A DNA stretch of 64,000 nucleotides from CATOSP01 sp965204715 (GTDB lineage: Bacteria > Chloroflexota > Dehalococcoidia > Lucifugimonadales > UBA3495): contig OZ242009.1 of NCBI GenBank assembly GCA_965204715.1, positions 3,472,001 to 3,536,000 on the forward strand, in the 5' to 3' direction. The notes under the pieces were generated by a model that worked only from the letters and a program-made list of their open reading frames with translations, was not told the origin of the DNA and made no database searches. Shown one piece after another: positions 1 to 8,808 of the stretch (positions are counted from its first letter, which is position 1; each line of letters opens with the position of its first letter). A program made the position numbers and the translations under genes.

Positions 1-290
1 GGCTGCCCAGCGCTGCCCGGTCAACATAAGCTTTCCATGAATATCACCACTATCTGAATATCACCGCTACCTGGAATCTCACTACTACCCACTCGAAGCG
101 CCTGGGACAACTTTGCAGCGCCACGGGTCGTCCTGATCTGCTTTTGCCCCAACAAGTGTACTGCGAAATCAGCCTATCAGGAAGCAATTTTTCGTAATGG
201 CACTGGACGATTGGCAGAGCGGGGAGTAGTATCCGTGGCAAACACGATAGACCCAATGCAATACCCAACGCAGCAATCTAGGAGCGGGCA
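1..290. other. Upstream region without a recognised gene
   Basis: No convincing coding frame is seen in this stretch. Around positions 41-92 a short motif of about 17 bases (AATATCACC/AATCTCACT followed by a CTACC-like tail) is repeated loosely three times. The last bases hold a GGAGCGGG ribosome-binding sequence for the flavin monooxygenase that starts at 291. No promoter could be assigned with confidence. Confidence 0.5.
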
Positions 291-1376
291 ATGAAGTACG
301 GTCTGTTTATGATGCCCTCCCACCCCCCGGAGCGGGACATATACACAGCCCACGAGTGGGACCTGGACTGCCTCGCCCTGGCCGACGAGCTCGGCTTCGA
401 CGAAGCATGGATCGGCGAGCATTTCACCAGCCCCTGGGAGCCGATCCCCGCGCCCGACCTCATGATCGCCCAGGCGTTGACGCGGACGAAGAACATCAAA
501 CTGGCCACCGGCGTCCACCTTCTCCCCTACCACCACCCGGCGGAGCTTGCCCACCGGGTTGCCTACCTCGACCACATGGCCCAGGGCCGGTTCATGTTTG
601 GCATAGGTTCCGGAGGTCTCCCCAGCGACTACGCCCTCTTCGACGTAGACGGCACGGGCGGGCAGCACCGGGACATGACCCGTGAGTCCCTGGACATCAT
701 CCTCAAGATATGGCAGAACACGGGACCCTTCGAGTACAAGGGCAAATACTGGAACGTCAACATACCGGAAGAAATGTACGGCTTTCTCCGCTACTTCCTC
801 AACCCCTACCAGAAGCCCTATCCACCCATCGGCGTCGCGGCAGCCAGCATAGCCTCCGAGACGCTGAAGATAGCCGGGGAACGGGGTTTCATCCCCATGA
901 GCCTCGGCTTGAACGCCGAGTACATCGCCAGCCACTGGGAGTCTGTATCCGAGGGCGCGTCCCGGTCCGGTCTAACCCCGTCGCGCAAAGAGTGGCGGAT
1001 CGTCCGGGACGTGTTCATCGCCGACTCCGACGATGAGGCATGGGAGAAGAGCGTCAACGGGATGTTGGGCCGAGTGTGGCGAGACTACCTCATCCCCCTG
1101 TTTGAGAACTTCGACCTGCTCAAGACCTTCAAGCACGACCCCAGCGTACCCGATGAACAGGTGACTCCAGAGTACCTGGCCGAGCACCAGTGGATGGTCG
1201 GCTCCCCCGCAACCGTCGAGGCCAAGCTCAGGCGCCTGTACGACATGTCCGGCGGCTTCGGCACCCTGCTGGTCCTGATCTACGACTACATGGAAGACCA
1301 GGTTGGCTGGGAAAAGTCCATGAAGCTGCTGGCCCAGGAAGTAATGCCCAACGTCGGAGACCTGGTCCCCGAATAA
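291..1376 (+). CDS. LLM-class flavin-dependent oxidoreductase (luciferase-like monooxygenase)
   Basis: This 361-residue protein has the TIM-barrel bacterial-luciferase-like fold. Visible family signatures are DEAWIGEHF at residues 37-45, a YHHP segment near 80-83 and the GIGSGG flavin/phosphate loop near 104-109. Members use reduced FMN or F420 to hydroxylate or cleave organic substrates with O2; the substrate is not predictable. It shares the xEAWIGEHH-type motif and the YHHP segment with the gene at 18293, so the two are paralogues of one subclass. GGAGCGGG lies just upstream of the ATG. It is monocistronic and converges on the next gene with a terminator between them. Confidence 0.9.
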   Translation: MKYGLFMMPSHPPERDIYTAHEWDLDCLALADELGFDEAWIGEHFTSPWEPIPAPDLMIAQALTRTKNIKLATGVHLLPYHHPAELAHRVAYLDHMAQGRFMFGIGSGGLPSDYALFDVDGTGGQHRDMTRESLDIILKIWQNTGPFEYKGKYWNVNIPEEMYGFLRYFLNPYQKPYPPIGVAAASIASETLKIAGERGFIPMSLGLNAEYIASHWESVSEGASRSGLTPSRKEWRIVRDVFIADSDDEAWEKSVNGMLGRVWRDYLIPLFENFDLLKTFKHDPSVPDEQVTPEYLAEHQWMVGSPATVEAKLRRLYDMSGGFGTLLVLIYDYMEDQVGWEKSMKLLAQEVMPNVGDLVPE

Positions 1377-1389
1377 CCGGACAGGAACC

Positions 1390-1428
1390 GGGCATGAGGA
1401 AGGACTTCGGTACGGCTTCCTCATGCCC
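1390..1428. terminator. Bidirectional terminator hairpin
   Basis: A perfect 13-bp inverted repeat (GGGCATGAGGAAG at 1390-1402 and its complement at 1416-1428) surrounds a 13-base loop. It sits exactly between two convergent genes ending at 1376 and 1460. There is no long T-run on either side, so termination strength is inferred from stem length and position. Confidence 0.7.
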
Positions 1429-1459
1429 AATTCAGCAGGCAGCGGCCCAACCCCGGTAT

Positions 1460-4400
1460 CTAAGAGCTGGCGGGAAGGTCCGCCACAATCGTCGGAATCT
1501 CAAGCTCATGCACCAGGTTGACGAACCGCGGCACGTCCTCGTCGATCACGTCCTGCAACAATGCCGTCCTGGCGTCTATCCGCCCCGATAGCTGGTCGAA
1601 CACCTGGAGCGATTGCCGAGTCGGAGCAAAGTCCGCGCTGGACAGCACTGCGATCAACTCCGCCAACTGACGGTTCAGCTTCACAGGCAGGTTCAGCCGG
1701 TCCCGCGCCCCGGTATATCCGGTCTGAATCAGGTCGTCCTCGATGTCCGCCAGCTTCCGCTTCAACGCCCCTGCGGCCGCTACCAGCGTCTCATGTCCCC
1801 GGCCTCGCGTTTCCCACTCCTCCACCTGCTGCCGGACGCGACGCAGGCGGTTGATATGGTCGTGAGTGTCCGAGAGCTTGTCCCGGACCTTGATCAGCCA
1901 CTCAAACTGCGAGTCGTAGTCCGCCTGGGTCGCCGCCAGCCTGGGGTCGGCCACCAACTCGAAACTCTGCGACTGGGACTCACCTGAAACGGTCAGAGTC
2001 ACCGTATAAGTCCCCGGCGGAGCCACGGGCCCCGTGACCATATCCTCGGTGGTCTTGTCCCCGGCCACCTTCCTGCCGTTGGGGTAGCGCAGGTCCCAAA
2101 CCAGCCGGTTCAGACCGGGTTTGGTCCTGAGCGGCGGCCCCTGCTGACCATCGGCAGAGTCACCTTCAGCGGGCTTGCTGGAATAGCTGCGCACCAGCGC
2201 CCCGGACGCATCGTGAACGTCAATAGTTAGCTCACCACCCGGCGCGTCCTTCAGGTAATAGCTGATGATCGCGCCGTTGGGCGGGTTCTCCCCCGCGTCC
2301 AAGAACACCCGCATGGGAACGTCGTCCGGCCCCTTGGCCTGCGTGTATGCCACGTCCGCCCCCAACCCCAGCCGGTAATTCTTCCCAGGCGACGCGCTCC
2401 TCGGGGCCATCGGCGACCGCAGCCGCACGGTGGCCCTTGGCTTCAGCAGCCGGGCGTTCTCCCCCTCCAGTTCCCGTGATACCTGCCGCAGCTGGGTAAC
2501 GTCATCCAGTACCCAAAAGGCCCGTCCGTGGGTCGCTGCCACCAGGTCATCGTCCTTAACCAGCAGATCGTAAACCGGAACGGTGGGCAGGTTGGTCTGC
2601 AACGGCTGCCATGAACCACCGTCGTCGAACGAAACGTGCGCTCCGCTCTCCGTGCCGCAGTACAGCAGCCCGCGTTGGCCGGTGTCTTCCCGGATGACCC
2701 GGGAAATGTCCCACTCGGGAATCCCGTCGTTGATCTCCGTCCAGGTCTGCCCGTAATCATTGGTCTTGAAGAACATGGGCTGCGGCTCGTCCAGCTTGTA
2801 GCGGGTGGCAGCCAGGTACGCCGAAGCCGGGTCGTGGGGAGACGCTTCAATCATGGACACCAGGCTCCACGCCGGAAGCGTCGGCGGAGTCACGTTGTCC
2901 CAAGTCGCGCCCCCGTCTCTGGAGACGTGAACCAGCCCATCGTCGGACCCGGCCCAGTAGACTCCCTTCTCGTGGGGAGACTCCACGAAGGCGAACACGG
3001 TGCAGTAGGTCTCCGCGCCGGAGGTGTCCTTGGTGACGGGTCCGCCCGACACCTGCAACTTGCTCGGGTCGTTGCGGGTCAGGTCCGGGCTGATGGCCTC
3101 CCAACTGGTCCCCTGGTCGGTTGACCGGAAGATGATGTTGCCCGCCACGTAGAGAACATCCGGGTCGTGGGGCGAAAACTGTATCGGGTAGGTCCACTGG
3201 AACCGGTACTTCATCTCTACCGCACCCCGTCCCGTCAGCAACTCCGGCCAGACGGTGATGATGCGCACCTGCCCAGTATCATGGTCGTAGCGGAGCATAT
3301 TGCCGCCCCCGCCCGCGGAGCTTCCGATAGCCCCCGAATACACGACGTTTGGGTTGTCGGGCTGGAGAGCGATGTAGCCGCTTTCCGAATTGCCCACCGT
3401 ATAGCAGTCGTTCCAGGGCACCGCCCCCTTGTGGGTCCCGGATGGGACGCAGATGGCCGAGTTGTCCTGCTGGGTCCCGTAAACGCGGTAGGGGTAACGG
3501 TTGTCTGCCGCCAGGTGGTAGAACTGCCCCGTCATCTGGTTGTAGATGGTGGACCAGGTATCCCCGCCGTTGAAGCTGACGCAGGCCCCGCCGTCGTTCC
3601 CCTCGATCATCCGCCGGGGACTGCGCGGGTCGATCCAGAGATCGTGATTGTCGCCGTGGGGCGTCGAGACCTCCTCGAAGTTCCTGCCCCCATCAACCGA
3701 CTTCCATGCGCTGTAGTTCAGCACCCACACCGAGTTGGCGTCGTGGGGGTCGGCGAAAATGTGCTGGTAGTACCAGGGCCGGCCCTGAAGGTCCTGGTTG
3801 TCGCTCACCTTCTCCCATGTCGCCCCTGAATCGTCCGAGCGGAACACCGCCGAGTCCTCGGCTTCCACGGTGGCCCAGACCCGGCCCGGTTGCGCCGGGG
3901 ACGCGGCGACCCCGATGCGGCCCAGGATGCCGGAAGGCAGTCCCGGATTCCCGGTAATCTCCTCCCAGGTGTCGCCGCCGTCGGTAGATTTGAAGATTCC
4001 GCTCCCCGGTCCGCCGCTGATGAGACTCCAAGGCGTCCGCTGCACCTGCCACAACGCGGCATAGATGATCCGGGGGTTGTTGGGGTCGATGGACAAATCA
4101 ATTGCCCCGGTCTTGTCATCCCGGTGCAGGACCTTCTCCCAGTTCTTCCCCCCGTCCCTGGACCGGAACACGCCACGCTCCGGGTTCGGCCCGTAGGCAT
4201 GGCCCAAGGCCGCCACGTACACCAGGTCCGGGTCGGTGGGATGCACCCGGACGCGGGAGATATAGCGGGTGTTCTCCAAACCCAGGTGCGTCCAGGTCTG
4301 GCCGCAGTCCGTCGAGCGGTAGACCCCGTCACCGTGGGACACGTCGCCCCGGATGCAGGCTTCCCCCATCCCGGCGTAGACGACGTTGTGGTCGCTGTCC

Positions 4401-4660
4401 GACACTGCCAACGCGCCCACCGCGGCGGTCTTGACGAACCCGTCGGAGACGTTCCGCCAGTAGACGCCGCCATCGTCGGTCTTCCAGACCCCGCCGGCGC
4501 AGGCCCCGAAGTAGAAGACCATCTGGTCCTGCGGGTCCCCGGCCACGGCCACCACACGCCCCCCGCGAGGCGGGCCGATGCACCGCCAGCGAATGGTCTG
4601 GAGCATGTTGGCCGGAACAGGGCCGGATGCCTGGGTTTGCGGGGATTGGACGGTAGTCAT
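1460..4660 (-). CDS. BNR/sortilin-type (VPS10-like) beta-propeller protein
   Basis: This 1066-residue protein is built of repeated blades with Asp-box (BNR) motifs of the S-x-D-x-G-x-T-W type, for example STDCGQTW, SRDGGKNW, STDGGDTW, SDDSGATW and TNDYGQTW. These recur through about residues 50-690. The C-terminal third holds a beta-sandwich-like stretch and a helical tail. The layout matches bacterial sortilin/VPS10-type 'glycosyl hydrolase' proteins, whose function is mostly unproven. No signal peptide is visible at the N-terminus, which is odd for a family often secreted. GGAGG precedes the ATG at 4660. It is divergent from the coiled-coil gene at 4850. Confidence 0.85.
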   Translation of the reverse strand: MTTVQSPQTQASGPVPANMLQTIRWRCIGPPRGGRVVAVAGDPQDQMVFYFGACAGGVWKTDDGGVYWRNVSDGFVKTAAVGALAVSDSDHNVVYAGMGEACIRGDVSHGDGVYRSTDCGQTWTHLGLENTRYISRVRVHPTDPDLVYVAALGHAYGPNPERGVFRSRDGGKNWEKVLHRDDKTGAIDLSIDPNNPRIIYAALWQVQRTPWSLISGGPGSGIFKSTDGGDTWEEITGNPGLPSGILGRIGVAASPAQPGRVWATVEAEDSAVFRSDDSGATWEKVSDNQDLQGRPWYYQHIFADPHDANSVWVLNYSAWKSVDGGRNFEEVSTPHGDNHDLWIDPRSPRRMIEGNDGGACVSFNGGDTWSTIYNQMTGQFYHLAADNRYPYRVYGTQQDNSAICVPSGTHKGAVPWNDCYTVGNSESGYIALQPDNPNVVYSGAIGSSAGGGGNMLRYDHDTGQVRIITVWPELLTGRGAVEMKYRFQWTYPIQFSPHDPDVLYVAGNIIFRSTDQGTSWEAISPDLTRNDPSKLQVSGGPVTKDTSGAETYCTVFAFVESPHEKGVYWAGSDDGLVHVSRDGGATWDNVTPPTLPAWSLVSMIEASPHDPASAYLAATRYKLDEPQPMFFKTNDYGQTWTEINDGIPEWDISRVIREDTGQRGLLYCGTESGAHVSFDDGGSWQPLQTNLPTVPVYDLLVKDDDLVAATHGRAFWVLDDVTQLRQVSRELEGENARLLKPRATVRLRSPMAPRSASPGKNYRLGLGADVAYTQAKGPDDVPMRVFLDAGENPPNGAIISYYLKDAPGGELTIDVHDASGALVRSYSSKPAEGDSADGQQGPPLRTKPGLNRLVWDLRYPNGRKVAGDKTTEDMVTGPVAPPGTYTVTLTVSGESQSQSFELVADPRLAATQADYDSQFEWLIKVRDKLSDTHDHINRLRRVRQQVEEWETRGRGHETLVAAAGALKRKLADIEDDLIQTGYTGARDRLNLPVKLNRQLAELIAVLSSADFAPTRQSLQVFDQLSGRIDARTALLQDVIDEDVPRFVNLVHELEIPTIVADLPASS

Positions 4661-4849
4661 AGAGGGACCTCCACGTGGGATGTTGTACTATTCGCAGACT
4701 CTTGCCAGCCGGCAACGTCAGTCTCGTCAAGGAATGACGGCTACATTGTGATTCAGAACCCGCGCAATGGCAACCGCCGCTTGTGATGGCATAGCCTTGC
4801 GAATATGATTGCGCCAAGAATTGCAAGCGGTTCCGACGGGAGTAACCGA

Positions 4850-5371
4850 ATGACTACACCCGATTCCACGCCCATCGCCGATAGAGTCCGCTTCTGGGAA
4901 GAACAGGACAAAATCAACCAGGAACTTATCCCAAGGGTAATCCGCCAGCACGAACTGCTCACCGGCCATATCGCTGACCATGAAAACCTACCACTGATCG
5001 CTGGCAACGCCATCAGCCAAGCTCTAGCCGAGGCGCGGGAGGAACAGCAAAGACACTATGACACTGCCCTTGATGCCGCCAGGCAGGAACTGCAACAGCA
5101 ATACGATGCCTCGTTGGAGACTGCCAAGCAAGAGAACCAGCAAAAATATAACGCAGCCCTGGAAGCAGCCAAACAGGAACAGCAGCAACTACACGACGCG
5201 GCCCTTGAAGCCGCCAAGACCGCAATCAATGACGAGGCCCAAGCCAACCTGGACCGGGCGGTAACAACCCTGGACCAGGAATGGCGCAAGACCCGGAACA
5301 TCCTCATAGGCATAACCGCCGCATCCGGCGCAATAGCTGTCGCCGCAATAATCGTGGGCATCCTAATCTAG
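4850..5371 (+). CDS. Tail-anchored coiled-coil protein with 15-residue repeats
   Basis: The start chosen is the ATG at 4850, preceded by GACGGGAG, rather than an upstream in-frame ATG at 4805 that lacks a ribosome site. The 173-residue product has a long Gln/Ala/Glu-rich helix containing four consecutive 15-residue repeats of the form Y-D-x-A-L-E-x-A-K-Q-E-x-Q-Q-x. It ends in one hydrophobic segment (ILIGITAASGAIAVAAIIVG) followed by only a few residues, as in a tail-anchored membrane protein with a cytoplasmic coiled coil. No family is recognised. It is 18 bp upstream of the nuclease-like gene at 5390 and is probably cotranscribed with it. Confidence 0.75.
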   Translation: MTTPDSTPIADRVRFWEEQDKINQELIPRVIRQHELLTGHIADHENLPLIAGNAISQALAEAREEQQRHYDTALDAARQELQQQYDASLETAKQENQQKYNAALEAAKQEQQQLHDAALEAAKTAINDEAQANLDRAVTTLDQEWRKTRNILIGITAASGAIAVAAIIVGILI

Positions 5372-5389
5372 CAGGAGAGCAACAACGCC

Positions 5390-6511
5390 ATGACCATGCA
5401 ATCATCCACCCTGCTCCCGGCCCTGCAAGAACTACCCGGCGGCGACTCGGGCCAGCACAGGACCTTCCGGGAACACATCACCGGCATCGTTAGCATGGAC
5501 CGGGCCATGTACGCCGCCGAGTTTGCAACCGTATCTTCTGCCGGGATGTGGGGGATATTCAGTCGAGTCAACGTCGACGACAAACTCTTTGATGCATTTG
5601 AGGCACAGTACACGAGAATATCGGAGGACCAATCGTTGTATGAATACTCTCAACAGAAACTGGAGGAGGGCCCCGAGTCGTGGGAACGATTCATCGACCA
5701 ATTCAAGGGTAAAGTCGCCGAGTTCGACGCAAAGGACTTACTGGAGGCTGATGGGTATTCCAACGTAGAAATCCACCCTAACCCTAGTAACGAAGGTTGG
5801 GACATCAGCGCCACTGATTCCGACGGCCAGGAAGTCCTCATCCAGGTCAAGTCCTGGACGGAAGACAATGCCTCTAAGGTGATTGAGGACATGGCCGGTA
5901 ACGATTACTTGTACTACGTTAGCGCCGAGCTTTACGACAAGATAGCTGTGTCCAGACCCGAACTGGTAGACCGGCTCACCAACATCGGTAGCACTTCCGA
6001 CTTGGAAGGCACTACAAAGGAAGGTCTCGACCTGCTGATCGACAACATGGGCATCGACGTACCCGACGGCATCGTAGACATCGTTCCTTACGCTGGCGCA
6101 GTCATCGGAGGGGCGCGCTTGATTCACAGTGTCCTCCAGACAGAGAGGGAGTTCAACGCAGCTGACCGCACCACCAAGAACAAGATTCAGGTGGTGCAGA
6201 CCCTCACGCTGATGTCCCGCATGGGCGTCACCACCGTCCTAGCAGCAGCGGGCGGGATGGCAGGAACAGCGGCAGGAAGCGCGGTGCCAGGAGTGGGCAA
6301 CCTGATCGGTGGCGTCGCCGGTTCGGCAGTCGGGGGAGTGACGGGAATGTACCTCAACAAGCACCTCCAACCCCACATGCTCAACCTGGCCCTGGACATT
6401 ACCGGGTTGACCAACGACGACCTGTTCTACTACAAGAACAAGCCCCGCATCGACACGGTGGCCTTGAACTTCCAATCGACTGCCAGGGAACTGGCAGCCG
6501 CCCCCGCATAG
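5390..6511 (+). CDS. Mrr-like PD-(D/E)XK nuclease-domain protein with glycine-zipper tail
   Basis: The 373-residue protein has a middle region (about 110-160) with a predicted beta-hairpin reading GWDIS...EVLIQVKSW. The D138...Q152-x-K154 arrangement resembles the D-x(n)-QxK core of Mrr-like restriction-endonuclease folds. Residues about 279-326 form a Gly/Ala-rich glycine zipper (GGMAGTAAG, GGVAGSAVGGVTG) typical of membrane-inserting segments. The N-terminal part is unrecognised. The gene follows the tail-anchored coiled-coil gene by 18 bp and AGGAG lies upstream of the ATG. A nuclease linked to a membrane-active tail would fit a defence or toxin role, but this is inference. Confidence 0.65.
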   Translation: MTMQSSTLLPALQELPGGDSGQHRTFREHITGIVSMDRAMYAAEFATVSSAGMWGIFSRVNVDDKLFDAFEAQYTRISEDQSLYEYSQQKLEEGPESWERFIDQFKGKVAEFDAKDLLEADGYSNVEIHPNPSNEGWDISATDSDGQEVLIQVKSWTEDNASKVIEDMAGNDYLYYVSAELYDKIAVSRPELVDRLTNIGSTSDLEGTTKEGLDLLIDNMGIDVPDGIVDIVPYAGAVIGGARLIHSVLQTEREFNAADRTTKNKIQVVQTLTLMSRMGVTTVLAAAGGMAGTAAGSAVPGVGNLIGGVAGSAVGGVTGMYLNKHLQPHMLNLALDITGLTNDDLFYYKNKPRIDTVALNFQSTARELAAAPA

Positions 6512-6520
6512 TAGGGACGG

Positions 6521-6925
6521 TTACTGTGACCGGGCCTCGATGTACTCCAGCGCCGCTCTGAGGAGGAACCCGGACCTGGACTCGCCCTCCCGCCTGGCCC
6601 AGGCGTCAATCACGGCCAGCATCCGCGACGGAACGGTGATGTTGACCCGGGCAGCCTTGTCCGGGATGTCAGCTAGGTCAACGTCGATGAGGCCCCAGAT
6701 GCCGTCATAGAAGTCCTCGTTAGCTTGGTGCTTCTCAATAGCGTGTGTCTCCGGGAGCGGTCCCCCGCCTGCCATGATGCCTTCCAGGTGCACCAGGATA
6801 GCCTCCTGGACCGAGGCGAATGCTTCATCCAGCGTATCGCCTCCGGAAATGCAGCCGGGAAGGTCCGGAACTGTCACCCCGTAGCTGCTTCCCTCGTCTT
6901 TGTGGACCACAACAGCGAACCTCAT
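6521..6925 (-). CDS. hicB: HicB-family antitoxin
   Basis: This 134-residue protein starts at 6925 behind a GGAGGAG ribosome site. The N-terminal half is the partial RNase H-like HicB fold (FAVVVHKDEGSSYGVTVPDLPGC). The C-terminal half is a ribbon-helix-helix DNA-binding segment (INITVPSRMLAVIDAWARRE) ending in ALEYIEARSQ. HicB neutralises HicA and represses its operon. Its ATG overlaps the hicA stop by 4 bp (ATGA). The frame is also open upstream to a GTG at 7090, which would add 55 residues, but that extension lies over the hicA reading frame and is unlikely to be used. Confidence 0.9.
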   Translation of the reverse strand: MRFAVVVHKDEGSSYGVTVPDLPGCISGGDTLDEAFASVQEAILVHLEGIMAGGGPLPETHAIEKHQANEDFYDGIWGLIDVDLADIPDKAARVNITVPSRMLAVIDAWARREGESRSGFLLRAALEYIEARSQ

Positions 6926-7110
6926 AGGCGGCTCCTCCAGTCCCAACCGGCTTGCCGGTAGATGCTCCGCAGTGCAGGCAGGGGAATGTATTTGCGGGGA
7001 TGCTGCACCGTCACCATGCCGGGCTTTTCGGGGTGAGTGAATTGGTGGCGGCTTCCCCGGATGGGTGAGAGTTTCCAACCATCCTGTCACAGTATTCTAA
7101 TCGCGCCCCT
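6922..7110 (-). pseudogene. hicA: Degenerate HicA toxin gene
   Basis: Reading the frame that ends in the ATGA overlap with hicB gives a clear HicA C-terminal sequence: QDGWKL, then RGSRHQFTHPEKPG, then an ending LRSIYRQAGWDWRSRL. Directly before QDGW the frame carries a TGA (7087-7089). The codons before it still read IRIL, as in the first helix of HicA, so a single substitution (for example CGA to TGA) explains the break. No ATG/GTG start is seen in this frame upstream. The motif usually written GSH reads GSRH here, so the catalytic His may also be displaced. The toxin is probably inactive while the antitoxin is intact. Confidence 0.75.
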
Positions 7111-7118
7111 GATGCCTA

Positions 7119-7135
7119 TGTGTATGTTATACACA
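7119..7135. promoter_or_regulatory. Probable HicB operator, 17-bp palindrome
   Basis: TGTGTAT-GTT-ATACACA is a perfect 7+3+7 inverted repeat located just upstream of the hicA remnant. On the minus strand it contains TATAAC, a good -10 sequence for hicAB. HicB proteins with ribbon-helix-helix domains bind palindromes of this kind in their own promoters. Assignment rests on position and symmetry. Confidence 0.55.
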
Positions 7136-7239
7136 CTGCCAAATGGAAGCCAATAATCAGCCGTTTGGTGAAACTTGGCGCCTCTTCGTGGATAATAGAC
7201 GGCGCTACGGAACTGCTTGCAGTGCAAGGGAGTATCCTG

Positions 7240-8727
7240 ATGATTATCGACACATCAAGGCCCCAGGGCGCGATGACCGGGGCGCGTTACATCGAGAGCC
7301 TGAAGGACGGCCGCGAGGTCTGGCTGGACGGCCAGAAGGTATCCGACGTTACGGCCCACCCCGCCCTGACCGGCATGGTCCACGAGCTGGCCCGCATCTA
7401 TGACCTGCAACACTCTGCCGAGTTCGGGGAACAGATGACCTTTGTCTCGCCGGAGACCGGCAACCGTTGCAGCCTGTCCTGGCAGTTGCCCGCCTGCGCC
7501 GAAGACCTGAAGCGCAAGCGCCGCAACAGCGAGATCTGGAACGCGCAGTCCTGGGGCCAGCTTGGCCGCAGCCCCGACATCCTCGCGCCCCACATCATCA
7601 CCCTCTACAACTCCCGGGAAGCCCTGGCCGCGGTCAAGAACCCCCACTGCGACTTCGGCGAAAACATCGCCAATTACCACCGCCACTGCCTGGAGAACGA
7701 CCTGTTCCTGACCCACGCCCTGGGCGACCCCCAGGTGGACCGCAGCGAGCAGCCCCAGAACGAGCAGCGGGCCGTTTTGGAGGAGGACATTGCCCTGCAC
7801 GTGGTCGAGGAAACGGCGGAGGGCGTGATCGTCCACGGGGCGAAGCAGTTGGCCACCGCCGCGCCCATCAGCAACGAGACCTACGTCTCCCTGTCGGCCA
7901 CCTTCATCCGCCGGGCCGACCCACGGTTCGTGCTGGCCTTTTCCATCCCCACCAACAGCCCCGGACTCAAGGTCCTGTGCCGGGAACCGGTCTCCCAGTT
8001 CCCCGGCAGCTACGGCCATCCCCTGGGCGCGCTGTATGACGAACAGGACTCGATGCTCTTCTTCGAGAACGTGCTGGTCCCGTGGGACCGCCTATTCATG
8101 CTCTACGAGGCCACGCCGCTGCTGCAAAGACTGGGCAGCAACGTCAACTTCATGGGCTGGGCCAACCTGTGCCGCATCCACTTCCGTATGCGCCTGATGG
8201 CCGCGGTGGCGACCATGATTGCCGAGGCCATAGGCGTGATCGAGTACCGGGAGGTAGCGGCCAAGCTGGGGGAGATGGCCACCTATTGCGAGATGTGGCG
8301 ACACGCCATGGACGGCGTGGAGCACGGCGCATACATGACCGACGGCGGCCTCATGTCCCTTGGCTCCATGTCCGGCATGAACATATTCTTCGCCCAGACC
8401 TCGGCCCGGATGGTGCAGCTTCTCCGGGAAATATCCGGCTCCGGCATGATCATGCAGCCCAGCGAGAACGACCTGGCCAACCCGGACCTTCGCCCCTTCC
8501 TTGACCGCTACATGCGCGGCAAGGGCGTCGGCGTCGAGTACAAGTCCCGGCTCTACCGCCTGGCCCACGACCTGGCCGTATCCTCCTTCGGGATGCGCCA
8601 GGAAGTGTACGAGTACTGGCACGGCGGCGACCCCAACCGCAACCGCATCAACCTCCTGCGCACCTTCGACCAGTCGGACGTGACGGCCCAGGTAAAGGAC
8701 CTGGTCTCCAGGCCCCTGCCCCACTGA
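7240..8727 (+). CDS. 4-hydroxyphenylacetate 3-hydroxylase (HpaB) family FAD enzyme
   Basis: The ATG at 7240 is used because AGGGAG precedes it by 7 bases; the frame extends upstream to 7120 across the hic operator without a good start. The 495-residue product has HpaB-family features: an N-terminal GARYIESLKDGREVWLDG, a central HVVEETAEGVIVHGAK and the FENVLVPWDRLFMLYE segment near residue 275. The family includes FADH2-dependent aromatic hydroxylases and 4-hydroxybutyryl-CoA dehydratase; the Cys/His cluster ligands of the latter are not evident, so a monooxygenase is more likely. The reductase partner (HpaC) is not in the window. The gene stands alone. Confidence 0.88.
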   Translation: MIIDTSRPQGAMTGARYIESLKDGREVWLDGQKVSDVTAHPALTGMVHELARIYDLQHSAEFGEQMTFVSPETGNRCSLSWQLPACAEDLKRKRRNSEIWNAQSWGQLGRSPDILAPHIITLYNSREALAAVKNPHCDFGENIANYHRHCLENDLFLTHALGDPQVDRSEQPQNEQRAVLEEDIALHVVEETAEGVIVHGAKQLATAAPISNETYVSLSATFIRRADPRFVLAFSIPTNSPGLKVLCREPVSQFPGSYGHPLGALYDEQDSMLFFENVLVPWDRLFMLYEATPLLQRLGSNVNFMGWANLCRIHFRMRLMAAVATMIAEAIGVIEYREVAAKLGEMATYCEMWRHAMDGVEHGAYMTDGGLMSLGSMSGMNIFFAQTSARMVQLLREISGSGMIMQPSENDLANPDLRPFLDRYMRGKGVGVEYKSRLYRLAHDLAVSSFGMRQEVYEYWHGGDPNRNRINLLRTFDQSDVTAQVKDLVSRPLPH

Positions 8728-8808
8728 GACGCTATGCTCATTCACGCACGGCATACACTACATTAGCCCGACATTAGCCCAGCCCAACATCCTGGAGGGA
8801 TACACCCA

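Noticed and set aside
177..935. 252-residue open frame on the minus strand
   Set aside because: It lies antisense to the flavin monooxygenase, whose family motifs are clear; long antisense frames are expected in GC-rich DNA.
3890..4786. 298-residue open frame on the plus strand
   Set aside because: It is antisense to the BNR-repeat gene and its translation shows no domain; only the minus strand carries the Asp-box motifs.
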